This document shows, piece after piece, positions 49,617 to 63,012 of a stretch of 64,000 nt of DNA (its first letter is position 1; each line of letters starts with the position of its first letter). A program made the translations under genes and the position numbers. The notes beneath the pieces are model-generated. The model saw only the letters and a list, made by a program, of their open reading frames with translations. It did no database searches and was not told the DNA's origin. The stretch covers positions 17,167,635 through 17,231,634 of the forward strand of contig NC_052679.1 in the NCBI RefSeq assembly GCF_016802725.1, given 5' to 3'. This DNA comes from Solenopsis invicta (taxonomy: Eukaryota > Arthropoda > Insecta > Hymenoptera > Formicidae).

Positions 49617-51809
49617 ATAAAAATTATGTCGCAACACTCGTTAAAGAAGTATTCCGATCTAGAAATTAAAAAATTATCACTTTCTTTATTGATTTAATTG
49701 GACATTAATCTGAACAAAAAAAAATAAAAAAATAAAAAAGATTAAGTACGTTTAATACAAATGTGATTACGTTCATGAATTACAGAAAAGAAAAACTATT
49801 GAAAATTTTCAAGAAAAAAATTGAAATTTTACCGAAAAGAAAACAATCCATTTTTTGCTGATAACAAAAAATTTTGCATATATTGGTTGTAGTTTGTTTG
49901 ATAAAGAAATACTTTATATGTGTACCAAGTTTGATGAAGATTGCTTTACCAGTAATAAAGATTTTAGGGACGTTAAAATACTAATTTCGAGAAAAACAAC
50001 ATCTTAAAGTTTTACTCTTTTACTTTTTGTACGTATATAAAAAACGTTATTTTCATCTAATATATCAGTTATATTTTTAAAAGCTCAACTTTTAAAAAAT
50101 GCAAAAAAAATTAAAAAATAAAAAATTTCAAAGTTCTAATCCCTTAAACAACGAATAGTCGAATATCGGAGAATTTTTTTTATTTCTCGTTCGATTGACA
50201 TAGTACGATTTTTAACGTTCTTGTCAATATCTACGCGTAAGTTCTCTTACCGTTATAATTGATTGTGTATCGACGTAAGAATTTCTGGATTTCGTCGCGT
50301 TATCCGCGAGTGTCATCTTCAAACGCGACAATGTGTGCGCAGCTACGTTTTCGTACTCTGTCAACGGGAAAGGCTCAGTTATCACGTATTCCATTTCCCG
50401 ATACAACCGGAATGCCTCGAGGCGATTCGCACCCCCACGCAGCAACCCCCGCAGACGTCGCCGTTCTTCCCATCGTTTTTCATCGCGACCAACTTTTCCC
50501 GTCCCAGTCCGTGAAAAGTCTGTTTCTTCATCGTGCATTCGCACATCCGCCTAGCGCGTCTACACAGAAACCCACTTCTCATCCTGTTAATTAACCACTC
50601 CTACGTGCGCCTTTTCTCTCACTGTTGTTGACAACGCGAGAGATATAAGCCATCCATCACCGTGTCCTTTTGAATCTAACAAAAAGCTCCAAGGTACGTG
50701 TACGATATAAAGTATAACGTTGACGGATGAAAAGATTCTAATGATATCAAAAATGCTAAGAGGTTTACGAGTTGTCCCCGTGTCTTGATCCAATGTTAAT
50801 ATTAACGTTTTGTGAACATTCCGATAATTCCAAATGATATCGAAACAAATCCTATGCTACGGATGCTGCAAGTTGTAGAATTTGTTAAAATTATATTATC
50901 TCAGACTGATCAATGACACGAAACGATAATCCGTCATCACGCATTCGAGATCCGGGATTGCGGGTGCGGTTGATTTCGGATTCAGGGTTCGTGCTTGAGG
51001 AACTTCTGGCGGCCAGACGTCGCGGGAAGACGGCGGAATTTTTTTGCGACCGTCCTCGCTGATGAAAAAGGGATGCACGGTCGAGCCCGGAATAAGTCTT
51101 ATTACGTCGTGGACAGGCACACAGCGGGGGTACGCCCCGGATTAACGTCAGCCGCTCGAATACTCGAAGAGACAAAAGCAATTATATCCGCTGACCTAGA
51201 TGGTCGTAGCGAACGAGTTCTTGCGATGGAGATTTTACGTGCCGCGACAAATACGTGTCAAGCTTTATGCGGGACGTGCACGTAAATCCCGAGCAAAGTT
51301 AATCAAAAGCAATTTAACTTATTATTCGTTTCGACTGTATGGCTGTCGTAGTCAAAGATTTATTAATACTACACCGGTGAGAACAGGGACTCCATTTATT
51401 CCACTTACAATTAGTATTAGAAATTCAGTTCCAGCGGATCATTAAGGGCGACAAAGAAATAATTAACTTGAGAAAGAATTAAATGCCTTTGTCTACAAAA
51501 GAAATCGACGTTGCTGTTTATTTTAAAAATAAATAAATGTTTATGCGATAAAAGTAACTTCTCTAATTTTCTCAAGAATTAAATGCGATTTCCCCCGGAG
51601 TGCGGAAATCATTCGTCTATCCGTTATTGTTTTGAACCGAGTCTTTCAGTATCCTCGGGAGGTAATGAAAGCTCTACTCGACAGCTTGTTCTTTAGATTT
51701 TCCAAGTAGTCAGACATAGTAGTTAGGCTAACTACCGACGCTCGAGTGCCTCAGCACTCAAATGATCCGAGAAAAGCGCGTAAATCTGTAAAGTGAAACC
51801 ATCCGCCTG

Positions 51810-51832
51810 TCTCTCTCTCTCTCTCTCTCTCT
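51810..51832. repeat. CT microsatellite
   Basis: Uninterrupted TC run inside the longest unassigned open frame of this region (51732-52313, minus). Confidence 0.9.
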
Positions 51833-54800
51833 CATTTTTCTCTCTGTAGAATGTGAAAATCCGTGTAACCACTCTTGCCCCGTTTTTCCTCTGCTTTACC
51901 CTCGACAGCTTCCGCGTTACCTGATATCCATCCTGTAAAGTTTTCCCGAAAAGGTTATTGGCCTGCCGTATCGTGTTTCTTATAAAACAACAAAAATTAA
52001 TCTCTAATTTTAAATAATTTATTTTCAACAAAGCGGTATTATTTGTGTGAAACTCAAGAAGAGATATATCGCTCTGCACGCATGCAAAATACAAAACTAG
52101 ATAACGAGTCATGACCTTTAACTGTGAGAACTTTTTTCCAGTCACATTGATTATTATATACACTTTTTTACCAGATATTTTAGCCATGAAGAAACAGCGA
52201 TAAGTCTTATGCGATACAGAATTTTTCTCGACGCTCTTCTGACTCTCAAGTTCGCGCGATGAGACAAGCGACGTATCACGTCGCGGCACGTCAGTCCGAT
52301 TGCCGTCTCGCAAGATTGGCTCATTAAATTGGCGTAATTATATTCGAACACGGCTGTCAGGTGCAATGACATCTGGCACGGAACCCGCCCTGAAATTTCC
52401 GGCAAGCAACGTCGACAATCCGGTCCACTTCCCGGCTATTCCATTTATCTCGCTCCAAGTTTCCCTCTTTGTTCACCGAAAATTAGCGAAGTTAGCCCAC
52501 TCGATGGATGAACTTATCTGCCTGCTCATGCTCATCGTCGTTAAATACGAAACCTCGTCAAAATTTTGCGGATATCTTCGCGGAAACTTTAAGACGAGAG
52601 AATTGCGGAACCGAGCGTTACTTAGAAAAATAATTAATTCTCGCAGAAATGTGAAACATTTTACACTACTTCTTACATTACGTATAAACAGGTGTACCTT
52701 TACTTATGACATGACTATCTCGACTTACAAATTTACGACTTATGACCAGCATATTGATTAAAAGTAATAACTACGCCGAGAAATAAGCACTTAAAAATTT
52801 ATGGAATATAAATTTATTTCACTGAAATAAATCTTTATTTAAATACGGCGAGATAAAATTTTATTTCCAGCAATTATGAAGAAAAATGAGATATATTTTA
52901 CAGAGATGTGTATTTCATAATCAAGATTAAATTTTTTTTATAACCAATAAATATCAAAGAACATTTCACAGCAACATTTGCATAGATATTTCAATTTTTG
53001 TTCTTCAGTAAAATAGATTATAATAAAGCTAATTAAGCATTTATTAACCATTGTTCCAATTTAAATATTAATTAATTGTAATTTTATAACGTTAAATATT
53101 GTATTAAGAGATAATATTATAAAATATTATTTTTAAGACAAAAAATAGTATTGTTTTTAATCACTTCTTAAAGTTAATCGAAAGATAAAAACATATAAAA
53201 TATAACGCATGTACAAGACACAACATAACTCATTGTTCCACAGTGTCCATTGAAAAAATTGCAATTTTAAAATTCGAGTTCCTGTTTCCAATATTTAATA
53301 TTCCTCAGCCTTTACTTGCAGGGCGCCTTTAGTTATAAACGTAGAGACCTATTATCTTTTCGTCTTTACAAAGTGCCTTGTTTGGCGAGGTCGAAGTTCG
53401 ACGATGAGGGAGAAGAAAAAACACCGCGCCCATAATTTTCGCGGCGCAACGAGTTGAATGCGACGGTGACTTCGTAGCAACCGGCAATTATAGCGCAATT
53501 AGAAGCGACGAGGAGTGAAATTCAACGATGAGGTCGACGATGAAGTGCTTTCTTGTACGACACGCCGCCGGTCGTCGTCGTTGTGTGCGGCGTGATTCAC
53601 GGTCGTGCTTGCGCACGGGGTGCCGCGGGCTTGTAAAGCGCCGCTATAAATGTGTGGCACGAGGGTAGTCGCGAAGTTTTGCCCCGATTAATCTATTTAT
53701 GCCTCCCCCCTCGCGCGCGTGCGCTTGTTAATAATCTCGGGGGTGCATCAGTGGGCTTTATGCGATCGTGTTTAAAAGTTGATCCGCGCACCCGGGACCA
53801 TCCTTAACGATCCTCGCGAAATATAGCGTGCGGGTTTTCGCGCGAGAATTGGGTGAAGTTTGAGCGAGATGATAAATGCGCCGACTTTATATACGGGGCT
53901 CAACCTCCAGACATTTTAATGGTCTTTTGCTACGTATATACATATAGGTAACCTTAAATATCTCTTTGAAAACTCCCGGTACTATTGCGGGCTTATTTGT
54001 TAATTTCAGAAAAGTTGAGCAATAATTCATCCGAGCGGCAACCGAACGTGTATGTATTTATGAAAATTTTTTATGTTATACGCATTGGCGTTTCTATAAG
54101 TCGCCTTGTGTTCAAAAATCTGCTGAGAACTTTTGGCAAAAGTCTGGTAAAGGTAGAAAAATTTATCGCGATGAGTTTCACGATGTCCCGCGTATCTCGT
54201 AACTCGAGAGAGTGATCGGTGTCTCGTCACTATAGTCGAGCAAATATCAATCTGGCGACAGGATTCACGTGATGTGCGCGAATAGATAGGGAAATCTGAG
54301 ATATTCTGTGTGTTATTATTCGAACGATGCAAACGGGTAATACATGCGAGTAGGATACCGTCGAGAAGGATACCGAAGATTTAAATATTTTGCTCTCTTG
54401 CGATGGAAGCGAGCTGGCGCGAATTTGACCGCGCGAGCGCAAACATGTATGTAAGCCGAAACCGTGTCGACGTTCCCTTTTATCGCAAATGCGATACCCT
54501 CTCGTCTTTACGACGGTATCGGCAAGATAGCGTGTCTCCGAATTTTCCAGCGCAGTCGCCGAGGAAAGCCACACGGTTGTTACCTTACTTTTATTGCCCC
54601 GAGTGCCGTTGACGACGGCAACGATAGCAGAAATACGCGCTGGAAGCGTTAAACAACGCTAAGGGAAATACCATGAGAGGTTCGCAACAAAAGTGTATAA
54701 AAGAGGTAGAAAAAGCGCGCAGATGAGTGCTTTCGGTAATTTGGACTTGGCTGCGACATCGGTTGAGATATTAGAATAGCGGACACACATTTGGTCCCTT

Positions 54801-55521
54801 ATCAACTCGGCTTGTAGAATTCAAAACTGTGGAACGCCTCGTAATAATTTTTTCTTTTTCCTTACTCGTGCTACGCGTATCGCAAATGTAGCGGAAACCC
54901 GAGAGCTCGTTGGCATAAGAGTTATTACGTTCTGTTTATGGTAAAGGAAATAATAAAAAAGTTATTACAAGATATCTCATTTATAACACAAGTGCTATTT
55001 TCAAAGTTGTATTTAAATCACACAAATAGTACAATAAAAAAAAAAAGAAAAATGTAATTCAAGAGGACACAATTTTTAGACGTTTTAAAATTTCGTATTA
55101 ATGTTCGTTAGCTTGAGAGAGTAAATCCAAGTGACACATTATTAATTAAAAAAAAATTTCCGTATAACGTGTTATTTTCAATAATAATAGTAATTTGTTA
55201 TAATAAAACGATTAAGGTCAAACGTGTATAGAGGTGAAGAATGTTCACTCATATTTGAGCAAGTTTAATTCGTCTATAAGTAAGAAGTATGTGAGTTCTC
55301 AATTACAATTTAACTCTGACAAATATTTTTATATTGAAGCACGCTATATTTAAGACAGTTTACGTTTGCTTTTCTGTAACAGCAATTTGCTATTAGAGAA
55401 AGAACATCACAAAGTAACTTTAAAAAATACAATTGTTACCAGGAAATATACAATTGTGACCTGTTTTTTACTTCTATTACGTTTTCATTAATTTAATATG
55501 GAATTTATATAAGCAACTTAT

Positions 55522-56142
55522 TAGGTTTGAGTAGTAACTAGTTAAAAAGTTAAAAGTTAAGCAAAAAATTAAAAAAAGATTAAAAAAGTTAAAAAGTTAA
55601 TAACTTTTGACTTAATTTAGTTAATTTTAAATGTGTTAATTTTTAACTTTAACTAAACAAATGTTTAATGCAGGTAGTTTGCTATTTAATTTATGAGAAA
55701 AGTTAATTGATCGTTATTTTGAAATGACGCTCTTATTAAAATTTAACAATTATTTTAATAATAATAAATAATAGGATTATATTTTATCAATATATCTTAT
55801 GTAAAGTTAAATTTTACATTTTAATTTTACATTTTACATTTTAATTTTACATTTTACATTTTAATTTTACATTTTACATTTTAATTTTGCATTTTTTAAT
55901 TTACATTATAATTGTTTTGTTATTTAGAATAATGCAATTTTTAAAAATTACGATATTCTAATTTTATATAAATAACAATTTAAAAAATTAACTTTTATTT
56001 TAACTTGCGTTAATTTAATTTTAACGTAACTTTAATATGAGTAAATTTTTCATTCATATAACTTTTAACGTAACTAAATTAATTTTGTGCCATCAACTTT
56101 AACTTAATTTAGCTAAAAAATTTATTAACTTACCCAACCCTG
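55522..56142. mobile_element. hAT-type non-autonomous element with exact 8-bp TSD
   Basis: The element is flanked by the identical octamer CAACTTAT at 55514-55521 and 56143-56150. Its ends are imperfect inverted repeats: left TAGGTTTGAGTAGTAACTAG; right, read inward on the minus strand, CAGGGTTGGGTAAGTTAATA, followed on both sides by TTAAAGTTAA-type subrepeats. An 8-bp duplication with (C/T)AGGGTTG-type ends is characteristic of hAT elements. There is no transposase. A 20-bp minisatellite occupies the centre. Confidence 0.85.
55816..55895. repeat. Minisatellite, 20-bp unit x 4
   Basis: ACATTTTAATTTTACATTTT is repeated four times, the last copy with one substitution, within the hAT-type element. 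Confidence 0.9.
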
Positions 56143-58580
56143 CAACTTATACAGTAATATGTGCCCATGTGAGGTAAACTGGCTATGCGATATATTCGTT
56201 AAAATTATTTCATTTATTATAAAGAAACTAAGAAACAGCACTATATATCGTTTTCAGCACAAAAATGTAGAAAAAGCTTCTCTATCATATTACTACAATT
56301 TAATCGTGATAATCATAATAATTATATAAAATGCCGAAATTGTGAAATTTGTGCCAACGAGCCTCGGTCTCATCTGCGAATGCGCATACATATTCATCCG
56401 TATAGGATATGCGAAAACGCAAACTTTGCCGTATGTATTCTCTCTCGCGCTTTTGTAACAAAAACACGGAATTTTTTGTTGCAGAATTTTCAGTGCCTCT
56501 TCTCCCGCTTTCGGAGCTCGTTATTACACATTTGCTCGTATTTCATATTTCGTTCAAGTGCATGCGTCGTGCGGAAGCTACGAAGGGAGTGTGCTACGAG
56601 AATATTTGAAGTGACAGTTTCGAATGGAGTATCTCCTCCAGGAGGATCCACCACGAAGAAGAACATTCTCAATGCGGCGCGAGAAGTATATCGTAGGTGT
56701 TAGGCGAATAGCTTTCTAAGTGCTGTCTCGGTGTGCGCTCCACGCGGTATCTCGCTCGTACATCATTACGGAAATATTCGAGCACGACGCGATACACTGG
56801 GAACCCTGCCTCGCTATCAAATATAGGGTGTCCCGATGCCATCCCCCTCCGTACATTCCGCTGGATGCTGAATAGCTGCGTGCCGGCATTCTGCATATCT
56901 CAGACGCGACATCCAAAGCTCCTTCCGTCGACGATACTTCTACGTTTCACGGGAACAAACGACGTCTTCTAAATTCGGGATGCGACGCGGAGATGCGCGA
57001 AGGGACCGGCGAGTCCCTTTGCTCGATAGAAACTCGGCGGGAAGCACTCGTACGTGTCAACCGCAAGGTGTCACGACTCCTTCGATAATCGCATTCCTTT
57101 CTGCAGCACAGAAGACGGGGGCGCTACAGTCAGACCTGCAGTTTACTACAATGTGCATTTAGAAAACGCTGTTTATGAATACTTCCGTCGCGAATGCAGG
57201 AAACGTAGTGGACGCTGCCTGACGATGATAGGGGCCCCGTTCATTTTCTCGCCACGTCGTAAATGAAGAAATCCAATTAATTCAAGATACGGCCGAGAGT
57301 CGGACCGGGCATTCGCGAGAACCGCTTTACGGCCGTCCCAGCGTAATAAGACAATCTCGAAATAATCCCTTCGCTTGACCCGCCCCGCTTGTTCGGTGTC
57401 CCATCCGCCGCGCGCCAGGAAATTAATCCGCGGCAGCCTCAAACAAAGGCCGGAACGTAAATAGCCGGCAGGAAAATGACGACGCTACGTGGAGGATATG
57501 CGGTGTATTTTACGTTGCGTCAAATGCGAATGAAAGGGCGGATTGTCGTCACGATGAAAAGGTGTGTGCGTCTATCCGTTTGACGCTCCAAGTGGAAACG
57601 GTTATGATATTTCGCCGATTGTCAACCGCACGACTAGATATCGCACGACGTTCTCTCTCCCCGTCTCTAACACCCTTTCTTCCGTATTTCTACGTCTGTC
57701 TGTGTATTCAAGCAAACGGGACGCTTCTCTGGCTTTTAAGGTAATGAATGTATCGCGATATCAAGACCATCGATCATTTCATTTCGGTACATACACCGAG
57801 CTCATAAAGATTTATGTGCATGTATTAAGTGTAGCTTCTCTTTCTTTTCAAAGTTGCGAGTTCGATGAAGCGTATCCTTAACGAGATCCACGTCGGAACA
57901 GGAAACGGTGACTCTTTCTCGATTCTACATCAATCTTACTGGGTCTGTGATTGATTGTCTTGATTCGCGCAATGCGATCTAATTCTGTCATTTTCAAGCT
58001 ACCGTGCCGCATTGGCAATGTTGATCACATTGAGGAGATCTGTACTAATGATCGATCCGATCGAGTCGCAAAAAATTCATCGCATAATACTTGGGCGTGA
58101 CATTGCAGCCAGTCGTCATTAGCCACACAGTGCACATTTGATGGCTGCGAATGTCAGAATCCGACGTGCATTCAGTATTGTTACCTACCTACGCCGCTGA
58201 CAATGCTCGTGAGAGACACTGGCGGCTTGCTGGGAATACTTGGCGGCAACCTATCCACTAGGTCATACCGGGCAACTTCCGTACGCAAGTACTCGGGTGC
58301 AAACAGACTTACTGGCACAATACCGACGATGACTGTGTCGACGCCTCGCGCTACGAGACGTGCCGTGACATTGCAATATACTGACGACGGTTCTATTTCT
58401 CCAACTTTCGGATTCAGCGAGCACGAACGAAAGTTAACTTGGAGTGCCTCAATTATTGAAATTGCTCTTGAAATTGTTTATTATATAAATAATATATTAG
58501 AATAAAATATTTCGAATGCATATACAGAATGTCTCGTAAAATATTAACTTTTTCGATGATTTTATCTTGATATTTTTAAC

Positions 58581-58883
58581 CGCAGGTATTGTACGTAAAT
58601 TTTACAACCCTCATATTTTCCAGTCATTCAAGCCAACCCATTTTATACAAAAAAAAAACAATTTTGCTGAAACACAGATCTGAAAATAGTTATATTGAAC
58701 TATTTAAAAAAATTGTATCGGATATTTAATTTAGTTGCTAAAATGTCAAAACTGCTTTGCAGCAACATTATTGTTCTTAGACGTTTTATAAATTATTTTG
58801 CTGGCCCAACATAAAATTATTTTCTAATCTGTGTCTAGTTGAATTTTTAAATCCTGCAGTAAAATTATTTTGTCCGTATAGCG
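58581..58883. mobile_element. Fold-back MITE, copy 1
   Basis: Begins near CGCAGG and ends near CCTGCAGTAAAATTATTTTG; the ends are inverted and the inner arms are anchored by ACAGATCTGAAAATA (left) and TAATCTGTGTC (right). It shares its whole length with the copy at 60818-61068, including the internal word TTGCTAAAATGTCAAAA. Non-coding. Confidence 0.7.
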
Positions 58884-60817
58884 AGTTCTATTTCTGAGCG
58901 CTAAACCATGTCCACCTATGTCATTGATCAGCAGAGAATCCTACCGTGTTAATAATTAGATTATATTTGTGTTTGTGAAGGTCTCGATTGCAAATATTTT
59001 GTCAATAAGAGTGTAAAATGTATGAAAATTTTATTACATTAGTTAAAGGTGACATATTTTCTCGAACGTAACATTTACGCATCAATATTACATCTAATTC
59101 AATAGCGATATTATTCTAGAACAAAAGATTATGAAAAAGATAGACGTATAATTCCAAGCAAATCACTGAGAATTGATTTTTCGATCAAAATGCTTACTAA
59201 ATACTTTTTATTCAACTTATCTATCTATAAATTTATTGTTTATATTCTGTATACTATAAAAAGAATAAGAATATATGAAAAAAAAATTTCTTCATACGAC
59301 AGTAATTTCATAGTATATGAGAAATCTTGAAAATTTTTTGCTTCATACGGTGTACAGCACTTGACGCGATAAAAGATACGGAACGGAAATGGTACAAGTA
59401 ACGGAAATATGTTCGGCGAGTTACTCTGGCGAATATCTGAAGTGGAAAGAGACGATCGCGATGGCACACAATGCAATTTGCTATTATAGATCGATCGGAA
59501 ATTTAATTAATGATTTATATCTGCAGCAGAAATAGACTATCATCGTCACGTTCAGGCATCCTCACGTGTCTGACAGCTATTTCTCTTCCGAGACACGATG
59601 CCCGAAACACATATCGCTCCTTTCTGCAACGCTACCAATATTCGTGGACAATCCTTCATGGTTCGCGCTGTCAGTACGAAGTTCGCTTGATCGATCGCGT
59701 TTGGCTTGGAGCAGACTAATTACAAGTCTCTGCTCACGGCAACGGAGATTCACCGTGATTCGGACAGTGGATTCGTAAGGAGAGTATAGGCTTTTCCGGT
59801 ATTTTCCGAGCCGATCTATCAGTAACTTGGCATTCCTCGTAGCGTCCCTCTTCCGCGAAACGTGACCCGGGTGCCCAAGACGCCTTCAAAACCACCGATA
59901 TTACCGGCTACGATACCTCTGCTGGTTCCGACCATGACAAACACGCCGTATTCGCTCGCCAATTAGTCAAAAGCGAAAAAGCTCGGTTGGACTTTATCCT
60001 TTCTGGACAAACTCGATTACGGTTCTTTTCTAGTTACAAAAGTGTCGATCAATTAAGCTGTCCGCTTCTTCGCATCATTCTTCAACTCCTCGCATCATTT
60101 CGCATTGTCAATCTTCATTTTTATTATCGCTCTCATTTTGCGGTATTCGTGGCAATTCGAGCGGTAGAACGCGACTACGTCGAGTAACGAAGCGGAACGG
60201 CTGTTTTCATTACGACAGTCGCTCGCGACTTCGAGACGTCGTAATTGATTGCGCGGACGTTATATCGCGACGTCACACGCGCGTCGGAAAAACCGTCGCC
60301 GAATCATCGATCTTCGCTCAGTCGTTTACCAGTGATACTTTCGCGATACTCGCGGATGCAGCAGCAATAGACGGGGCTGGGGTCGCGAGAAGAATGGACA
60401 CGATTTTCCCCGAGACTGTTCGACTCATTTTTCATTAGTCTCGGGAATTCTCTTCCGACGTTATGCGAGCGCAACCGTGGAGCCCGATTCCCCGTCGAGC
60501 GTGCAGACAATGTCAACTTCGATCTCGCTCGCTTCACTGCTTCTCCGTCGACAGACGATGCAACTTCGACCTCGTCTTCAAAGACCAGCCAATCTATCTT
60601 TTGCGCGCGTCACATGCTGGGGAGGGAAGTCTTTCCCCGTCTTCACGCGCATCTTACCCTCTTGGCAGAAAAATGTTATTTATAACTCTTTCTTTATAAT
60701 TGTGTATGCATATTCTATCGAGCTATATATAGAACGGAAAATATTGCGATATAAATACTTTTGTGATTGCGATATATATATTTCGATTTTCTAATTATAT
60801 TATTATTGAAAGTAAAT

Positions 60818-61068
60818 GCAGGAAAAAAATACAAATGCGCGGGAAAAACGATTTTGTGTGAAATACAGATCTGAAAATAATTATGTTGGCCCATTAAAAA
60901 AGTTACATCGGACGTTCAAGTTGATTGCTAAAATGTCAAAAACTTTTTGTAGCAATTTTATCATGCTCGAGCGTACCGCATAATTATTTTAATGGGCCGT
61001 TAACATTATTATCTGATCTGTATCCAGCTAAATGTTTTCCTGCGGTAAAATTGTTCTCTACGTGCGGG
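60818..61068. mobile_element. Fold-back MITE, copy 2
   Basis: Same family as 58581-58883, in the same orientation and about 2.2 kb away. The inverted arms are clearer here: left ATACAGATCTGAAAATAATT and GGCCCATTAAAA; right TTTTAATGGGCC and TCTGATCTGTATCC. The internal word TTGCTAAAATGTCAAAA is shared. Non-coding. Confidence 0.75.
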
Positions 61069-62731
61069 AAAAGAAAAAAAAATAGAAAGAACACACAGTG
61101 GATACAGAACACGAACCATTTTAATAACTCGCAAATATGGACGACAGCGAGTTATCGTTGCTATATAAAATAATTTTGGATGGCAGAAAAGTTATATGTA
61201 TGTTCTCATGCGAGGTTCGCGCGGCGTTTTGTGTCACCACGCAATAAATGTAACGGAAGGGTCGTATTATTTTCTTTATAAAAGAGAGAAAAGAAACAGG
61301 GAGATGGTTTAATATTTTCGGAACACTTCTCACTGCATTACCCTCGAAATACGCATCTTTTATCAGAAAGTAGAAGAATCGAGAGTTTGTTAATATTGCA
61401 AACTGGACCGCCATCTCCAACATTCGTCTCCTTTCACGAATAATGCATAATCGACGTTACTACGAAACTAGAAATCACTGTGAGCAATTTCTCAAGTCTT
61501 GAAGCGTTTGGGCAAATGCGCGTCGTCCCGAGGATTATTTGTGCCGCAGCTATCGCGTGATCTAAAACCTAACGTGTCTACTTTCTCGATACCAATCATT
61601 CTGCGAAAAGGCAAGGAGAATCGTTCATATTAAACGGCTCGTTTCCCGATGTTCCCAAAAATGATTCGTTGAGAGGTGAACTTTCAAAACGGAGGTTTGC
61701 ACGTCGTAGCTCCGCCGCAGGAATTGTGCAAAGGGTCCGAGAAGAGGAGGAAGAGAAGAGAGACTAAAGGGGCGAGAACGGTAGGACCGAGGTAGAAGAG
61801 GATTTTGGAGGGCGGTTTTGAGAGGCCTGCGGCGAGCAGAGATTAAATCGTGCCGCAGTAAAGAGCTAATCTGTCTATCCCTGTCTATCCCTTCTCTTTT
61901 GCTGTCTTTCTCTACAGCTCGCCCTTTCCGTTTTCGCGTACTCCAGGAAAAGTGGAAAAATGGTAATGCTCGCGACGCGCGCAACCGCCGCGTTCTCTCG
62001 GACGCCGTATATCGACGATACAACGATCTCTATAGTGAAAATCGTGCGGTTAAAGATCGACCGTATCTCTGGGATTTCCTTTTTGTATAGTGTTCAAGTG
62101 AATTTCTCAGATTTCGACGTATTACGCATTAAACATTCCATCGTTTTCGTGACGAATCCTTCTTGACGTCGGTGGCAGGAAGATGCTTTCTTCTTCTAGA
62201 ATTCGATCTTCCTGAAAATACTTTTTCGTACCTTCGAGAAACGACTTCCTTTAGTAGCGCATCTTCTAGTTGGCTTCGCCAACTGGAAGATTCTTTTCTT
62301 CGGAATTTCGTCTTCCTTGGGACGAGCCTTAGTCTCGCCAATGGAAGGTTTTCCTCGGGATACTACTTTCCACCGGAAAAACTCCGGATTTCCGTCAATT
62401 TCCAAGGGAGTATTATATAAAGAACTTGAAGTTTATCAAATCGAGGAACTTACGCGTCTGATTCCTGGCAATAGAGATTTTCGATATCCACTGTATATCG
62501 CGCATTAAATCGCGATACAGTTAAATACTTGAGAACAATGAATATTTTATAAAAAAATTCTTGCGCTTGAATAATTCGAAAATTAAATTCTTTTAATAAT
62601 TTTTTTTTTTTAAATTAATTCAATATTAATATTTATTCGAGTATTTCGAAAATTTATGCATAGACTTTAATTTTTATGACAATACAGAATTTATTTCTGC
62701 TAGCGGAATTCCGTGTTACAGATCTTTTTAT

Positions 62732-62756
62732 GAGAGAGAGAGAGAGAGAGGGGGGG
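62732..62756. repeat. GA microsatellite with poly-G end
   Basis: A GA run followed by seven G. Confidence 0.9.
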
Positions 62757-62978
62757 AGTTTCTTTTCACCCTTTTTAAAACGGAATGAGTAGTTACATGT
62801 ACATATATGGAGCACTCGCTTCACTGAATTATGTATACTGACCAAGCTTTTTACATTGCAGTAATGGGCATCTCGTGCATTTTAGAAGTAACTGTAATTC
62901 TAATTAGTTAATTTCATGCAGCATATTTCTGCTGAATAATACTTCAAATTCATTTTTAAAACACTTAGTGTTATATAT

Positions 62979-62980
<2 letters not shown>

Positions 62981-63009
<29 letters not shown>
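62981..63009. repeat. CA microsatellite
   Basis: Uninterrupted AC run of about 29 nt. Confidence 0.95.

Positions 63010-63012
<3 letters not shown>

Noticed and set aside
51732..52313. 193-codon minus-strand open frame
   Set aside because: Longest unassigned frame in the right half, but it contains the CT microsatellite, has low-complexity RERERERERQ sequence and no domain, and fits no exon pattern.
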